Notes: generated by a model not told the origin, from the letters alone. Shown: positions 18,544-28,095, numbered from the stretch's first letter. The stretch: 64,000 nt of DNA from Sphingobacteriaceae bacterium DW12 (GCA_000783305.1 JROE01000002.1:434001-498000); one strand, 5' to 3'. Program-made: numbers and translations.

Positions 18544-19596
18544 CTACTTTTTCATAATCTGCCATATTTTATTCTTTTCATCTCTAATTAATTTAGCATC
18601 ACATAGCTCAGCTAGCGTCGTGACAACCTGCTTCAAATTCTTATCTCTAAACGTGATTGTAATTTTTGAATTGGAAATATTTGAGGAGAGCCATATAGAG
18701 TCCCCATAAAATCGATATGCTTTTTTAGCCACTTGAGATAAGGATTCGTTCAGATGGACCAATTCATTGTCATGCCAGTTCTTGCTATTAAAATCAAAGA
18801 CGGATAATCTATTGTTTACCAATATCGCCTTTTGCCCTTTTGTTAGGATAACATTGTCATTTGCATACGTGTCAATGAGTGTTTGAAATTGAGATAAATC
18901 ACTGAAGTTATCAGACGATGACTGTAGATTATTCTCGGATATTGCATAAACATTCACTTTTCCAGAATTAACCTCAATAGCATTCTCGATATCAGTATCT
19001 ATATTAAAGGAAGTGCCCACAACCTTGGTCACAAAATCTTGCGAAATAATATAAAATGGTTTTTCGGTGCTCTTGGCAATCTTAAAAAAAGCTTCTCCTT
19101 TAAGCTTCACCATTCGTATATTTTCTAATTTCTCGCTAGAATAATGAACGGTAGAATTTCCATTTAGCAGAATAGAACTTCCATCATCTAAAGTTATTTG
19201 TTTTCGTTCACCATAGGCTGTCTTAACGTGCTTCCAGGTGATGCCCGTACTACTTTTTTGGTAGAAATAGCCCAGGTAAATAAATCCAACAATTGCAACA
19301 ATACTGGCTATCGTCAAATACCTATATAATAGATGTCGTCGACTTCGTGATATAGCCATTGCTTTATCTTTTTTGATACTAGACAAGAGCCTCTTACCCA
19401 CGTCTTCTTTCCGGGGATAAGCCTCTAGTCGATCGGAGACTTTCAAAAATTCATCGAATGATTTCTTAGTCGCAACAAACAACTCTTTGGTATACTCCCT
19501 GTTTTCAAGTAAGTATTTTAATCGTTCTAACTCGGCAGAAGTGATATTCTTTGATTCTAATTTGCCAATCAACTTTGACAGTTCTTCCTGTATCAT
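18544..19596 (-). CDS. FecR-family anti-sigma factor (locus 2)
   Basis: This 350-residue protein has a cytoplasmic N-terminus, one transmembrane helix (about 88-112, LTIASIVAIVGFIYLGYFYQ), a FecR domain (YGERKQITLDDGSSILLNGN, MVKLKGEAFFKIAKSTEKPF, TKVVGTSFNID) and a C-terminal DUF4974 domain (ISNSKITITFRDKNLKQVVT). It is transcribed toward SusC but separated from it by a terminator. There is no adjacent sigma gene; the likely partner is at 10602-11204. It is about as divergent from the locus 1 FecR as expected for unrelated loci. Confidence 0.95.
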   Translation of the reverse strand: MIQEELSKLIGKLESKNITSAELERLKYLLENREYTKELFVATKKSFDEFLKVSDRLEAYPRKEDVGKRLLSSIKKDKAMAISRSRRHLLYRYLTIASIVAIVGFIYLGYFYQKSSTGITWKHVKTAYGERKQITLDDGSSILLNGNSTVHYSSEKLENIRMVKLKGEAFFKIAKSTEKPFYIISQDFVTKVVGTSFNIDTDIENAIEVNSGKVNVYAISENNLQSSSDNFSDLSQFQTLIDTYANDNVILTKGQKAILVNNRLSVFDFNSKNWHDNELVHLNESLSQVAKKAYRFYGDSIWLSSNISNSKITITFRDKNLKQVVTTLAELCDAKLIRDEKNKIWQIMKK

Positions 19597-19747
19597 ATCT
19601 TACTAATACGCTAAAGATTAATGATGGTAGGGGTGCTAAATAAAAAAAACACATATCACACTAAATCACAGCGAGTTATTTTTTCAACTCTAAATAAGAG
19701 ACGTCTTTGAATCGAAAAATTCATCATAAACAAAATGAATTAAATTA

Positions 19748-20037
19748 TTTGATTTTCAATATATTATACTTACATTTGACGTAGAATCAGGCTCTGTGTT
19801 CACTGATCTAACACATTTAAGTTCACCTTTCTTGCGTTGGACGTCGCTTTATCCAGCTGCCATTTTTGTTATCCAATAAAGTGCGCAGTACCCTTTGAGC
19901 TTGAAAGCTTTCAAACGTCAAGAATACAAACTCCCTTTCCTTGCTAGCAAATTGATTAACTAATGTACCACACTAGCCATGTAATGGCAGCAACATTAGG
20001 ATAGAAGTAAACAATTTTTTATAAAAACAATTATACA
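19748..20037 (+). promoter_or_regulatory. Predicted promoter and about 250-nt leader of the cold-shock gene
   Basis: TTTG (19748-19751), a 19-bp spacer and TACATTTG (19771-19778) are an exact Bacteroidota promoter match. The only downstream gene on this strand is the cold-shock gene at 20038, so the transcript would carry a leader of about 250 nt. Long structured leaders are known thermoregulatory elements of cspA-type genes in other phyla. The rest of 19597-19747 holds nothing I recognise. Confidence 0.55.
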
Positions 20038-20232
20038 ATGCAAGAAGGAACAGTAAAATTCTTTAACGTTACCAAGGGTTTCGGTTTTATTACACCAGCA
20101 GATGGCGGACAAGATATATTTGTACATTCAACGGGCCTAACAGAAGACATCCGTGAAAATGACAATGTAATCTTCGACGTAGAAAATGGCAAAAAAGGCA
20201 TCAATGCCACTAATGTACGCGTAGCTAGATAA
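20038..20232 (+). CDS. Cold-shock domain protein (CspA family)
   Basis: This 64-residue single cold-shock domain binds single-stranded RNA and DNA as a chaperone. It starts MQEGTVKFFN and contains the RNP1 motif KGFGFIT (residues 13-19) and RNP2 motif DIFVH (26-30), then VIFDVENGKKGINATNVRV. Length and motifs are those of a complete Csp. It stands alone, with a long leader upstream and a clean terminator downstream. Confidence 0.96.
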   Translation: MQEGTVKFFNVTKGFGFITPADGGQDIFVHSTGLTEDIRENDNVIFDVENGKKGINATNVRVAR

Positions 20233-20270
20233 TTAGGCTTTAAGAATTTATATAAACTCTTAATACTAGA

Positions 20271-20304
20271 AATGTCGTAAATAACTTTGCTTATTTGCGA
20301 CATT
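20271..20304 (+). terminator. Rho-independent terminator of the cold-shock gene
   Basis: A 14-bp stem (20271-20284 with 20291-20304; all pairs Watson-Crick except one G-T) with a 6-nt loop follows the stop codon by 38 bp. The flank CCTTTAG gives a short U run on the plus strand. Confidence 0.65.
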
Positions 20305-20508
20305 CCTTTAGTACCCGACCTATTTCGATGCCTTACGAATAATATCTCGGCTAAAGCACCGTGCATAGGGTTCATCAGCTAATCAAGTAAATTTTCAACT
20401 TCCTATTTTAAAGACAAATTGCGGAGGATTTTTCTTGTTGCTCTTTATTGATTTTAGTATCATTGCATTTGGATCGTGAATGACTACAATCTAAACTAAA
20501 AAATTATT

Positions 20509-21558
20509 ATGTCATTTTTAGACAATGTGCTCCAACCACCCTCCTATGGATGGCAAGACGCTACGGGTAAGCTTATCAAACCCAACAAAAGAGAAATAAT
20601 CCGCGAGTTCTTCAAACGACTAAATGTCTTGAAGGATCGTCGCAATTGGCTTCCTTTTTTCAGCTGGTTAAAGGTTCTCTGCCTCATTCCTTTTTTCTTT
20701 ATTTTCTTAACAAACTACTTAAGTTGGTGGACGCTCGTTGCAACTTTTATATACAGTATGGTCATCATGGGTACACATGGTACCATATGGCATCACCGCT
20801 ACTGTACACATGGAGCTTACAAATTCAGAAGTCCATTTTGGAGATTTTTCACCCAAAACCTAACTATCAATGTCATTCCTGAGGAGATATACGTTATCTC
20901 TCACCACGTACATCACGCCAAATCCGACCAACCTGGAGATCCCTATAATGCACAAGCTGGATTTCTCTACTGTTTTCTAGCAGATGTCAATCATCAACCC
21001 ATTGCTAAAGATCTTACGGAGGCAGATTACAACCGCGTGAAGTCACTGATGTCGCATACGGGAGTACCGTCTAATTCATATTCCCAATACAAAAAATGGG
21101 GTTCATATGTAAATCCGACCTACGCAATTGCCTCTTGGATACTAAATTGGGCCTTCTGGTATACAGCATTCTACTTGATGGGAGGCCATGCGCTTGCATG
21201 CAGTCTGTTCGGAGCCGCAGCATTTTGGGCTGTAGGTGTACGGACCTTCAACTATGAAGGGCATGCAAAAGGAAAAGATAAACAACGAGAAGGAACAGAC
21301 TACAGCGTTAAAGATAAATCCATCAATCAAATATGGCCCGGTATCGTAGCTGGCGAATGGCATAATAATCATCACCTGTTCCCAAAAAGTGCTAGGAGTG
21401 GCTTTAAACCTCACCAAGTCGACTTGGCTTGGTATTACATCAAATTGATGAATAAACTTGGGGCTATCACGAGCTATAGAGATGACAAAAAGCTATTCTA
21501 TGAGCGTTATCACAACCCTTATCTTCAATCAAAGAAAAGCGAACTAGATACCCCATAA
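20509..21558 (+). CDS. Membrane fatty-acid desaturase (acyl-CoA desaturase family)
   Basis: This 349-residue di-iron membrane enzyme introduces a double bond into fatty acyl chains. All three histidine boxes are intact: HRYCTH (H96 to H101), HHVHH (132-136) and HNNHH (285-289). Four hydrophobic helices flank them (for example LKVLCLIPFFFIFLTNYL and WILNWAFWYTAFYLMGGH). It lies 276 bp downstream of the cold-shock gene and has its own leader; both genes fit a response to low temperature, since desaturation keeps membranes fluid, but co-regulation is inference. The substrate position (delta-9 is commonest) cannot be read from sequence. Confidence 0.93.
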   Translation: MSFLDNVLQPPSYGWQDATGKLIKPNKREIIREFFKRLNVLKDRRNWLPFFSWLKVLCLIPFFFIFLTNYLSWWTLVATFIYSMVIMGTHGTIWHHRYCTHGAYKFRSPFWRFFTQNLTINVIPEEIYVISHHVHHAKSDQPGDPYNAQAGFLYCFLADVNHQPIAKDLTEADYNRVKSLMSHTGVPSNSYSQYKKWGSYVNPTYAIASWILNWAFWYTAFYLMGGHALACSLFGAAAFWAVGVRTFNYEGHAKGKDKQREGTDYSVKDKSINQIWPGIVAGEWHNNHHLFPKSARSGFKPHQVDLAWYYIKLMNKLGAITSYRDDKKLFYERYHNPYLQSKKSELDTP

Positions 21559-21590
21559 TAATATCGATACAGTTACCGATATTATGGGGA
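21551..21590 (+). terminator. Hairpin at the end of the desaturase gene
   Basis: Arms 21551-21566 and 21578-21590 (CCCCATAAT...ATCG with CGATATTATGGGG, 3-nt bulge) form a stem with an 11-nt loop that overlaps the last codons of the gene. The downstream flank is C-rich then A-rich (eight C, eight A at 21606-21621), not U-rich. It is a candidate 3' end structure. Confidence 0.45.
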
Positions 21591-21758
21591 GGCAACATTT
21601 TACTGCCCCCCCCAAAAAAAATCAAGTTATTTTTTTGTATTTCGCAGAACAAGCTTTTCAGAAAACAGACAAACATGTTTAACTCCTTACAGCTCGGTAG
21701 TGAGGTCATGAATTGTGTAAACTTCAGAACAACTACCAATGATCGTCGAAATGATTAA

Positions 21759-21793
21759 AGAGGCTATACTTCATCAAATGAAATATAGCCTCT
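21759..21793 (-). terminator. Hairpin after the Gfo/Idh/MocA gene
   Basis: A 16-bp stem with one mismatch (arms 21759-21774 and 21778-21793, AGAGGCTATA core) and a 3-nt loop lies 21 bp beyond the stop codon of the minus-strand oxidoreductase gene. It is likely the terminator of the 21.8-30.5 kb cluster. Confidence 0.6.
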
Positions 21794-21813
21794 CTTCATA
21801 ATCCTCCAGCCCA

Positions 21814-23097
21814 CTAAAAAGCATTGAAGTCCCAATCTCCACGATAAGGTCTACTTCGCATCAGATTCGCAAACTCATTATCAAATTCTTCCCTCTTAGG
21901 ATCCCATTTTAGATCTCTTTGTAATTCATAGGCAATATTGACGGCATTGCAAACCGTACTCGTCCTGTGCCCTATCTCCACATCGCAGATTGGCTGCGAG
22001 CGCTTTTTGATGGCATCAATCCAATCTTGGTAATGGTTGTCACTGAAGTATACCCGCTTGTCACGAGCTGTAAACTTCAAGGATGCCAGTCCCTCTTTAG
22101 TACTTCGTATGAAGGAACGACTCACCTCGATGATGCCCTCTGTCCCAATAAATTGTATAGCATTGTGCTCTCCCCAATTGGCATGATTGACCTTAACGCC
22201 ATTTTTATAAGTATAGGAGAGTCCGCTCTGTGCAAGAGGCATCTTAGGAGGTGAAAACAGTACTGGCCCACTACCGTCCATATCCAATGCCCATTGTACG
22301 ATATCAAACATATGTGCTCCCCAGTCCGTCACATAGCCTCCCCCAAAATCCCTATACCAACGCCAACCTCCCCAACTAGGATCTTCCAATTCTGGAGCTA
22401 GAATAGGATGATAGCCTCGATACTGCGACGGCCCTACCCACATATCCCAATTTAGGGCTTTAGGCGCTACGAGTGAGGGCAGGTCACATTGCTTCACTGG
22501 TTCACCAATCTGTACATTGACTTCCTTTATCTGACCTATGTAGCCATTACGTATCAACTCCACTGCTTGTCTAAAATTAAAAGATGAGCGCTGCATACTT
22601 CCCGTCTGAAATACCCGCTTATATTTCCGACTAGCATTAACCATTGCCCTACCCTCTGCAATCGTAAGAGCTAAGGGTTTTTCGCAATAGATATCTTTGC
22701 CAGCTTTGGCTGCATCTACAGCAATCTGAGCGTGCCAATGATCGGGTGTAGCAATAACAACAGCATCGATATCTCTATTCTCCAACAATTCACGATATAA
22801 TCCATAACCCTTCATTTGGACCGATGGTTTCTTCAAATTGACTTGCGCCTTATTCGTCTCCGAAATAAAATTAGCCAATTTGCGAGTATCCACATCGCAA
22901 GCAGCTTGTATCAGTACCTCCTTACAATTAGACAGTCCATTCATCAGTCCATATGATTGCTTTCCTACGCCGATATATCCTAAATTAATCCGATCGCTTG
23001 GAGCTATAAAATTAGTTCCTCCCAATACAGATCGCGGGACGATAGAAAAGGCCAAGCCAGCCTTCACGCTTTTGTCAATAAAATCTCTTCTGTTCAT
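21814..23097 (-). CDS. Exported Gfo/Idh/MocA-family oxidoreductase
   Basis: This 427-residue NAD(P)-dependent sugar or inositol oxidoreductase has a Tat-like signal (MNRRDFIDKSVKAGLAFSI), a Rossmann segment (INLGYIGVGKQSYGLMNGL), the family motif DIYCEKPLAL (about 137-146) and the C-terminal domain with WGGWRWYRDFGGGYVTDWGA. Exported members of this family are common in Bacteroidota and Planctomycetota glycoside-processing loci. It is the most downstream gene of the planctomycete-like module, separated from the beta-propeller gene by 254 bp that contain no gene, so it may have its own promoter. Confidence 0.93.
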   Translation of the reverse strand: MNRRDFIDKSVKAGLAFSIVPRSVLGGTNFIAPSDRINLGYIGVGKQSYGLMNGLSNCKEVLIQAACDVDTRKLANFISETNKAQVNLKKPSVQMKGYGLYRELLENRDIDAVVIATPDHWHAQIAVDAAKAGKDIYCEKPLALTIAEGRAMVNASRKYKRVFQTGSMQRSSFNFRQAVELIRNGYIGQIKEVNVQIGEPVKQCDLPSLVAPKALNWDMWVGPSQYRGYHPILAPELEDPSWGGWRWYRDFGGGYVTDWGAHMFDIVQWALDMDGSGPVLFSPPKMPLAQSGLSYTYKNGVKVNHANWGEHNAIQFIGTEGIIEVSRSFIRSTKEGLASLKFTARDKRVYFSDNHYQDWIDAIKKRSQPICDVEIGHRTSTVCNAVNIAYELQRDLKWDPKREEFDNEFANLMRSRPYRGDWDFNAF

Positions 23098-23350
23098 ATT
23101 AAGTATTTGATTTATAGCAATTGGTTCCCTTCAGCCTAACTACCTCACCTCGGGTATATACCTAAGGAAATGAAGACGTTCATATTCTTAGTCATATAGC
23201 CGTCAATATATCGAAAAAAAACACATTGAGCAACCTGCCGTCACCTGCTACGAAAAAAACAGCCCTACTATTTCATAAAAGTAGCATACAGCCCAATAAC
23301 AAAGTTCTCCAATCTTTATCGTCCGAGAAATCCAATCCCATAGTAAATCA

Positions 23351-24376
23351 TTATACTCGTGTCAGCTTATACGGAAACACCTTCCCTGAAGCCCACTGAG
23401 CAACATATACATTATCATCATCATCCACACAGACATCATGTGGATGAGCAAATATTGCTGCTTCTTGCTGCATCTTCTGTAATACTCCATTTATATAACT
23501 AGGCTTGGTTCCCCCCACATTACTAATGACCTTGTTACGCTTGTCTAAAATAGTTACAAAACCAGAATCAGCAATATCCATCCCAGGCGAGCGCAAGACA
23601 GCTGCATAAATATGGTCTCCCTTAATCACTGGCCTACACACACATGCCCCAGGCAGTTGGATTTTATCAATCAATTTTCCAGAAGTCTCAAATCGCTTAA
23701 AACAATTGCGTGTCCGATCTGTAATCAACAACGTATTCCGCCCATTTCGCCGATCAAAGCATATACCGTGGGCATTATCTAAGTGTATATCTCCCTCGCC
23801 ACGACCACCAAAATGATTCAACAACTCTCCTTTACTATTGTAATGTAAGATGTGCTGCTTACCATATCCATCAGCAATGAAGATGTCGCCATTGTTGTCA
23901 ACAGCCGTCTCGGTGGGAACAAATTCAGCCGATGTACTATACAATCCAATATCCATCGGAGCATCAATAGTCAGCAAAATATCTCCGGCCATTGTCGTCT
24001 TATATACCTGATGCTTCTCTGTATCGGTGATGTACAGAAAATCGGTACCATTTTCATGATGCAAAGTCAGACCGTGTCCGCCAGGAAAAGTATGTCCCCA
24101 GCTATCTATCACCCTACCATCCTTATTTAATACCAGAATATTGTTCTTGACCTCATTGGTTAAGAGGATAATCCGCCCTTTGCTATCCTGGACCATTTCG
24201 TGGCAGTCGTTGACACCCACCCTGGGGGTATGCTGCGTGACCCAAGACTTATCCAGGCTATACCGCATATTATTGTGCCCATAGATTGTTGCTTGGGGCT
24301 TAGCAAACAAATCATGCATAATCATAAAGCTACTGCTTATCACTGCAGATTTTTGGAGGAAGGCTCTTCTTTTCAT
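23351..24376 (-). CDS. Exported NHL-repeat / six-bladed beta-propeller protein
   Basis: The 341-residue protein carries a Tat-like signal (MKRRAFLQKSAVISSSFMI) and repeated NHL-type blades: LVLNKDGRVIDSWGHTFPGG, LYITDTEKHQVYKTTMAGD, DIFIADGYGKQHILHYNSKG, LLITDRTRNCFKRFETSGKL and VCVDDDDNVYVAQWASGKV. It resembles peptidyl-glycine alpha-amidating lyase-like propellers, but no enzymatic site can be assigned safely. The frame is open further upstream; the ATG at 24376 is chosen because it starts the signal peptide. It follows the DUF2231-cytochrome-LRR gene by 34 bp. Confidence 0.88.
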   Translation of the reverse strand: MKRRAFLQKSAVISSSFMIMHDLFAKPQATIYGHNNMRYSLDKSWVTQHTPRVGVNDCHEMVQDSKGRIILLTNEVKNNILVLNKDGRVIDSWGHTFPGGHGLTLHHENGTDFLYITDTEKHQVYKTTMAGDILLTIDAPMDIGLYSTSAEFVPTETAVDNNGDIFIADGYGKQHILHYNSKGELLNHFGGRGEGDIHLDNAHGICFDRRNGRNTLLITDRTRNCFKRFETSGKLIDKIQLPGACVCRPVIKGDHIYAAVLRSPGMDIADSGFVTILDKRNKVISNVGGTKPSYINGVLQKMQQEAAIFAHPHDVCVDDDDNVYVAQWASGKVFPYKLTRV

Positions 24377-24410
24377 ATATGTATTGGACTTATAGAATAT
24401 TTTAAAATGT

Positions 24411-26561
24411 TTATTTAATAACGATTTCGTCCACAAACAGCCACGGAGGAAATCCACCTCCAGGATATCCTTCTGGTATCTTAGCATGATGTTGGATCTT
24501 CAGATGGATGAATCCAATAGTTTGATCTGGGATCGGACAAGTAATTATTCTAGTAGCACGCGCGTGCTCAATTTTATCCAAGGGAATACGCACTTTGTTC
24601 AATAGGCGCACGTGTAGGGAATCTACCCCACCCCACACCTCTACAAACTCAGGAGGATAAATATGTTGGTTATATTGCTGCTTGATACTGATAGCAAGCG
24701 TATCCATTCGAGCTGGGGCGTCAAAAGAAAACTTAGCCGATAGTGCGGTCGCCTGAAATCCCATCCACTTACCGTCAGCATGATTGTTGCCCCCACTCTC
24801 CAAGTCAAAAAAGGTTTGCTCTTTACGTGCTTTGAATAAATGATGCGGCTTATGGTCCAAGCTAATGCGCTGTGGTGTAATCGGTGCATTATAAAAATAC
24901 TGCTTAGCTTCAGTACTCGGAAGCCATCCGTCTTTAATAGCCTTTACCCGCAGCGATACATCCTTTTCTATCACAAATGCCGATTTATAGATAAGTGCAG
25001 TAGCACTATCAGGATTGCTGCCATCAAGTGTGTAGCGTATCTCGACCCCTGCAATAGGATGACTTAGCGACACCTCTACTTGCTTTTTGAAAAAACTACG
25101 AGCAGGTGAAATCTTTGGAACAGTCAATTCCAGCTTGAGATTATCATCACCTTTGGACCCGCCATCAATACGGAGAATCGGAAATTCCTTCCGGACGCCC
25201 TCCAAGTCAGCCTCTTTAAGTGCTGTATTCCAAACATAAAGTTTGCGAAGAGTGGGTATCTTCGCTATTTCCTTTAAACCGTCGACCGTTATCCCCGTCC
25301 CAATTACACTCACACTCTTCAAATTAGGCAGCACCGACAGTAACATAATATCCGTATTCTGCAACTTTGTATTATTTAAATTTAGTGTTCGTAGATGTTT
25401 GAAATTTTTCAATATTTCCAAGTCAGCCCTCTTCACAGGCATAGAACTCAGATTGATAGAGACAACTTGTTCTGATAGGCGGAGTAGCTCTCGCAACGAC
25501 TCCTCTGTGTAAAAATCCTTTCCGTAAAAATTAACATTCAACGCAGGTGAACCAGCATCCAGCGGATTAATAATCCGATAAGGTGTCGTTAGTTTTTCAA
25601 TAAGCGCATCATCAGCCGCCCCGAAATCATAACTCTCGGTGGTTTGAAATCCATAAATAGTCTTTATTGCTTGATACAGCGTATCTTGCTCTCGAAAAGC
25701 AGACAAAGGGACATTAAATTTGGCTCCACTGGTCACCCAAGCTTTCAAAAGCATAATTTCATCAGCACTAAGCTGAGGCTTACCTTTTGGAGGCATACGA
25801 TGTTGATGGTCGAGATCTAGTAATATACGCTCGATCATCATACTGTTAAGCGGATTGCCAGCTATAAATGCTTTGCCATTTTTCCCTCCTTTCAAGATAG
25901 CGGCACTATCGGTCAATATAAGTCCTCCTTTAGGTTTATTATTGTTATGACAGCTTACACATTTGGCTTGTAAGACCGGTAAGATTACATCTTCAAATAC
26001 AATAGCTCCCTCGACATCCAATGCTTTGGACGCACGACCCATCAGAGGTGCAGTGATAAAGTTTTCACCATGAGTCAATTCCGCGCCAAAATGACCGACA
26101 AGCAATAGCAATAGCAAAGAAATATTCATACCCACTACAAATCCCCGATGATATCGATCAGCCTGCCTGTATCGTGCATACCCCACCAACGCTAAGGTAA
26201 GCAGAGACAGCGCTACTCCCGTATATTTATGCCAATCATAGGTATTCCCTTCATAACCGCCCTCCTGAGAAAGTAGTAATCCCATGATTACCGTGATAGC
26301 TAACAAAAGCGCACTACCATATACCATCGCATCAATGACGGATTTAAAAGATGGTATCTGCTGCTCAAGCCTTCGCCTAAATAGCAGAAGCACCCACGAT
26401 ATAATAAGTAGGACAATCGGAAAATGCAACACCAAGGGATGCATCCGGCCTACGACCTGTAAATAGACCGGTACTTTGATATTATCTTCAAAGAAAAGAA
26501 AAAAAATGATAAAGCTATTGAGGCCTATCAAAATATTGAAATGGATATTTTTAATTGTCAT
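24411..26561 (-). CDS. DUF2231 membrane domain, cytochrome c domain, LRRs and chitobiase-like C-terminal domain protein
   Basis: This is a 716-residue multi-domain inner-membrane protein. The N-terminus has about four helices of the DUF2231 type (HPLVLHFPIVLLIISWVLLL and following). Next is a planctomycete-type cytochrome c domain with CVSCHNN (about 199-205) and RMPPKGKPQLSADEIMLLKA. Then come leucine-rich repeats (INLSSMPVKRADLEILKNFK, LNLNNTKLQNTDIMLLSVLP), a chitobiase/beta-hexosaminidase-type C-terminal Ig fold (GVEIRYTLDGSNPD) and a discoidin-like end. It likely links a periplasmic oxidation to the respiratory chain. It lies 15 bp after the DUF1501 gene. Confidence 0.85.
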   Translation of the reverse strand: MTIKNIHFNILIGLNSFIIFFLFFEDNIKVPVYLQVVGRMHPLVLHFPIVLLIISWVLLLFRRRLEQQIPSFKSVIDAMVYGSALLLAITVIMGLLLSQEGGYEGNTYDWHKYTGVALSLLTLALVGYARYRQADRYHRGFVVGMNISLLLLLLVGHFGAELTHGENFITAPLMGRASKALDVEGAIVFEDVILPVLQAKCVSCHNNNKPKGGLILTDSAAILKGGKNGKAFIAGNPLNSMMIERILLDLDHQHRMPPKGKPQLSADEIMLLKAWVTSGAKFNVPLSAFREQDTLYQAIKTIYGFQTTESYDFGAADDALIEKLTTPYRIINPLDAGSPALNVNFYGKDFYTEESLRELLRLSEQVVSINLSSMPVKRADLEILKNFKHLRTLNLNNTKLQNTDIMLLSVLPNLKSVSVIGTGITVDGLKEIAKIPTLRKLYVWNTALKEADLEGVRKEFPILRIDGGSKGDDNLKLELTVPKISPARSFFKKQVEVSLSHPIAGVEIRYTLDGSNPDSATALIYKSAFVIEKDVSLRVKAIKDGWLPSTEAKQYFYNAPITPQRISLDHKPHHLFKARKEQTFFDLESGGNNHADGKWMGFQATALSAKFSFDAPARMDTLAISIKQQYNQHIYPPEFVEVWGGVDSLHVRLLNKVRIPLDKIEHARATRIITCPIPDQTIGFIHLKIQHHAKIPEGYPGGGFPPWLFVDEIVIK

Positions 26562-26575
26562 GTAGCTACACCCGT

Positions 26576-28054
26576 TTAAGCCAAGATATCTTTAATCACG
26601 TTCCCGGCAACATCCGTCAAGCGGTACCTTCGTCCGAGATGCTTGTAGGTCAACTTTTCATGATCTAATCCTAACAATTGTAATATTGTGGCGTGAAAAT
26701 CATGCACATGAACAGGGTTTTTGACAATGTTGTAGCCTAGCTCATCCGTTTCACCGTAAACAATTCCCGGCTTCACACCACCACCAGCCATCCAGATACT
26801 GAAGCATCGTGGGTGGTGGTCACGTCCATAGTTATCAACGGTGAGCCCTCCTTGACAGTAGTTTGTGCGCCCAAATTCACCTCCCCAAATAACTAATGTC
26901 TCGTCAAGCAGCCCTCGCTGCTTAAGATCAGTAATCAATGCCGCTGAAGCCTGATCCACGTCTTTCGCTTGGGTTGCCATCTCACCAGGCAAACCACCAT
27001 GCTGATCCCAACCTTGATGATACAATTGCACAAAACGTACACCGTTTTCGGAAAGCTTGCGCGCCAACAAACAGTTGGCCGCATAAGTACCTGGCACTAG
27101 GCATTCCGGACCGTACATCTTAACGATATGATCAGGTTCCTTGGACAAATCGGTAGTCTCCGGAACAGAAGTTTGCATGCGATAAGCCATTTCATATTGT
27201 TGCACTTTGGCCGTAATCTCAGGATCACCGAAAGTCTCGTGCTGTATATTGTTGAGTGCAGCCAATTTATCCAACAGCTTTCTTCTACTCATTTTATCAG
27301 TGCCCTCCGGATTGTTGAGGTACAAAACTGGATCGGGACCTCCCATAAATTGTACACCTTGGTGTACTGAATCCAAAAAACCATTTGTCCAAAGCTTAGA
27401 GTAAACGCCTTGCCCGTTTCCCTTACCTTTGGAAACCAATACACAAAAGCCCGGCAAATTTTGATTTTCACTCCCTAGACCATAACTTAACCATGCACCC
27501 ATACTGGCCCGACTACCTTGCTGCGAACCGGTTTGAAAGAAAGTAATAGCAGGGTCGTGATTGATGGCATCCGTGTGCATAGATTTAATGATACATAGGT
27601 CATCAACCACTTTGGCCATATGAGGGAAAAGACTGCTTACCCACGCTCTACTCTGACCGTATTGAGCAAAGTCAAAATAAGACCCCACCAATGGGAAGTT
27701 AGCTTGATCGGCAGTCATACCTGTAAGCCGTTGGCTTCCCCTTATTGAAGCGGGTAAATCCTGACCAATCATTTCTCGCAATTTGGGTTTATAATCAAAT
27801 GATTCTAATTGCGATACACCTCCCGATTGAAACAGATAAATGACCCTTTTGGCTTTGGGAGCAAAATGTGGCAAAGCCTTTTCGAATGCCTCTTGACTAC
27901 CGCCCGTACCAGAAAACAAATCCGGTATCAACAAAGAGCCAAGCGCTACACTACCTATTCCAACACTCAGGCTCGATAAAAATTGCCTACGATTTTGAAA
28001 GAGCTGCGCCTCTTTCACCTCCTTATCTAAGTTGGGATCTACCTTTCGTTTCAT
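26576..28054 (-). CDS. DUF1501 (sulfatase-fold) exported protein
   Basis: This is a 492-residue DUF1501 protein of the alkaline phosphatase/sulfatase superfamily fold. It has a Tat-like signal starting near NRRQFLSSL (about 22-30), PKAKRVIYLFQSGGVSQLES, HDPAITFFQTGSQQGSRASM and LVIWGGEFGRT. Members lack the formylglycine cysteine of sulfatases and their reaction is unknown. It is 42 bp downstream of the DUF1549/DUF1553 gene, the pairing seen throughout Planctomycetota and Verrucomicrobiota and in some Bacteroidota. Confidence 0.92.
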   Translation of the reverse strand: MKRKVDPNLDKEVKEAQLFQNRRQFLSSLSVGIGSVALGSLLIPDLFSGTGGSQEAFEKALPHFAPKAKRVIYLFQSGGVSQLESFDYKPKLREMIGQDLPASIRGSQRLTGMTADQANFPLVGSYFDFAQYGQSRAWVSSLFPHMAKVVDDLCIIKSMHTDAINHDPAITFFQTGSQQGSRASMGAWLSYGLGSENQNLPGFCVLVSKGKGNGQGVYSKLWTNGFLDSVHQGVQFMGGPDPVLYLNNPEGTDKMSRRKLLDKLAALNNIQHETFGDPEITAKVQQYEMAYRMQTSVPETTDLSKEPDHIVKMYGPECLVPGTYAANCLLARKLSENGVRFVQLYHQGWDQHGGLPGEMATQAKDVDQASAALITDLKQRGLLDETLVIWGGEFGRTNYCQGGLTVDNYGRDHHPRCFSIWMAGGGVKPGIVYGETDELGYNIVKNPVHVHDFHATILQLLGLDHEKLTYKHLGRRYRLTDVAGNVIKDILA

Positions 28055-28095
28055 ATCAAAGTCTTTAATTTAAGTGAATCATACCAATCCACTCT

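Noticed and set aside
20064-20076. TTTAACGTTACC near-copy of the LacI operator core
   Set aside because: It lies inside the cold-shock coding sequence (FNVTKG) and is not palindromic; a coincidence of codons.
21467-21739. 90-codon minus-strand frame between desaturase and oxidoreductase
   Set aside because: It overlaps the end of the desaturase gene and the C8A8 tract and has no family resemblance.
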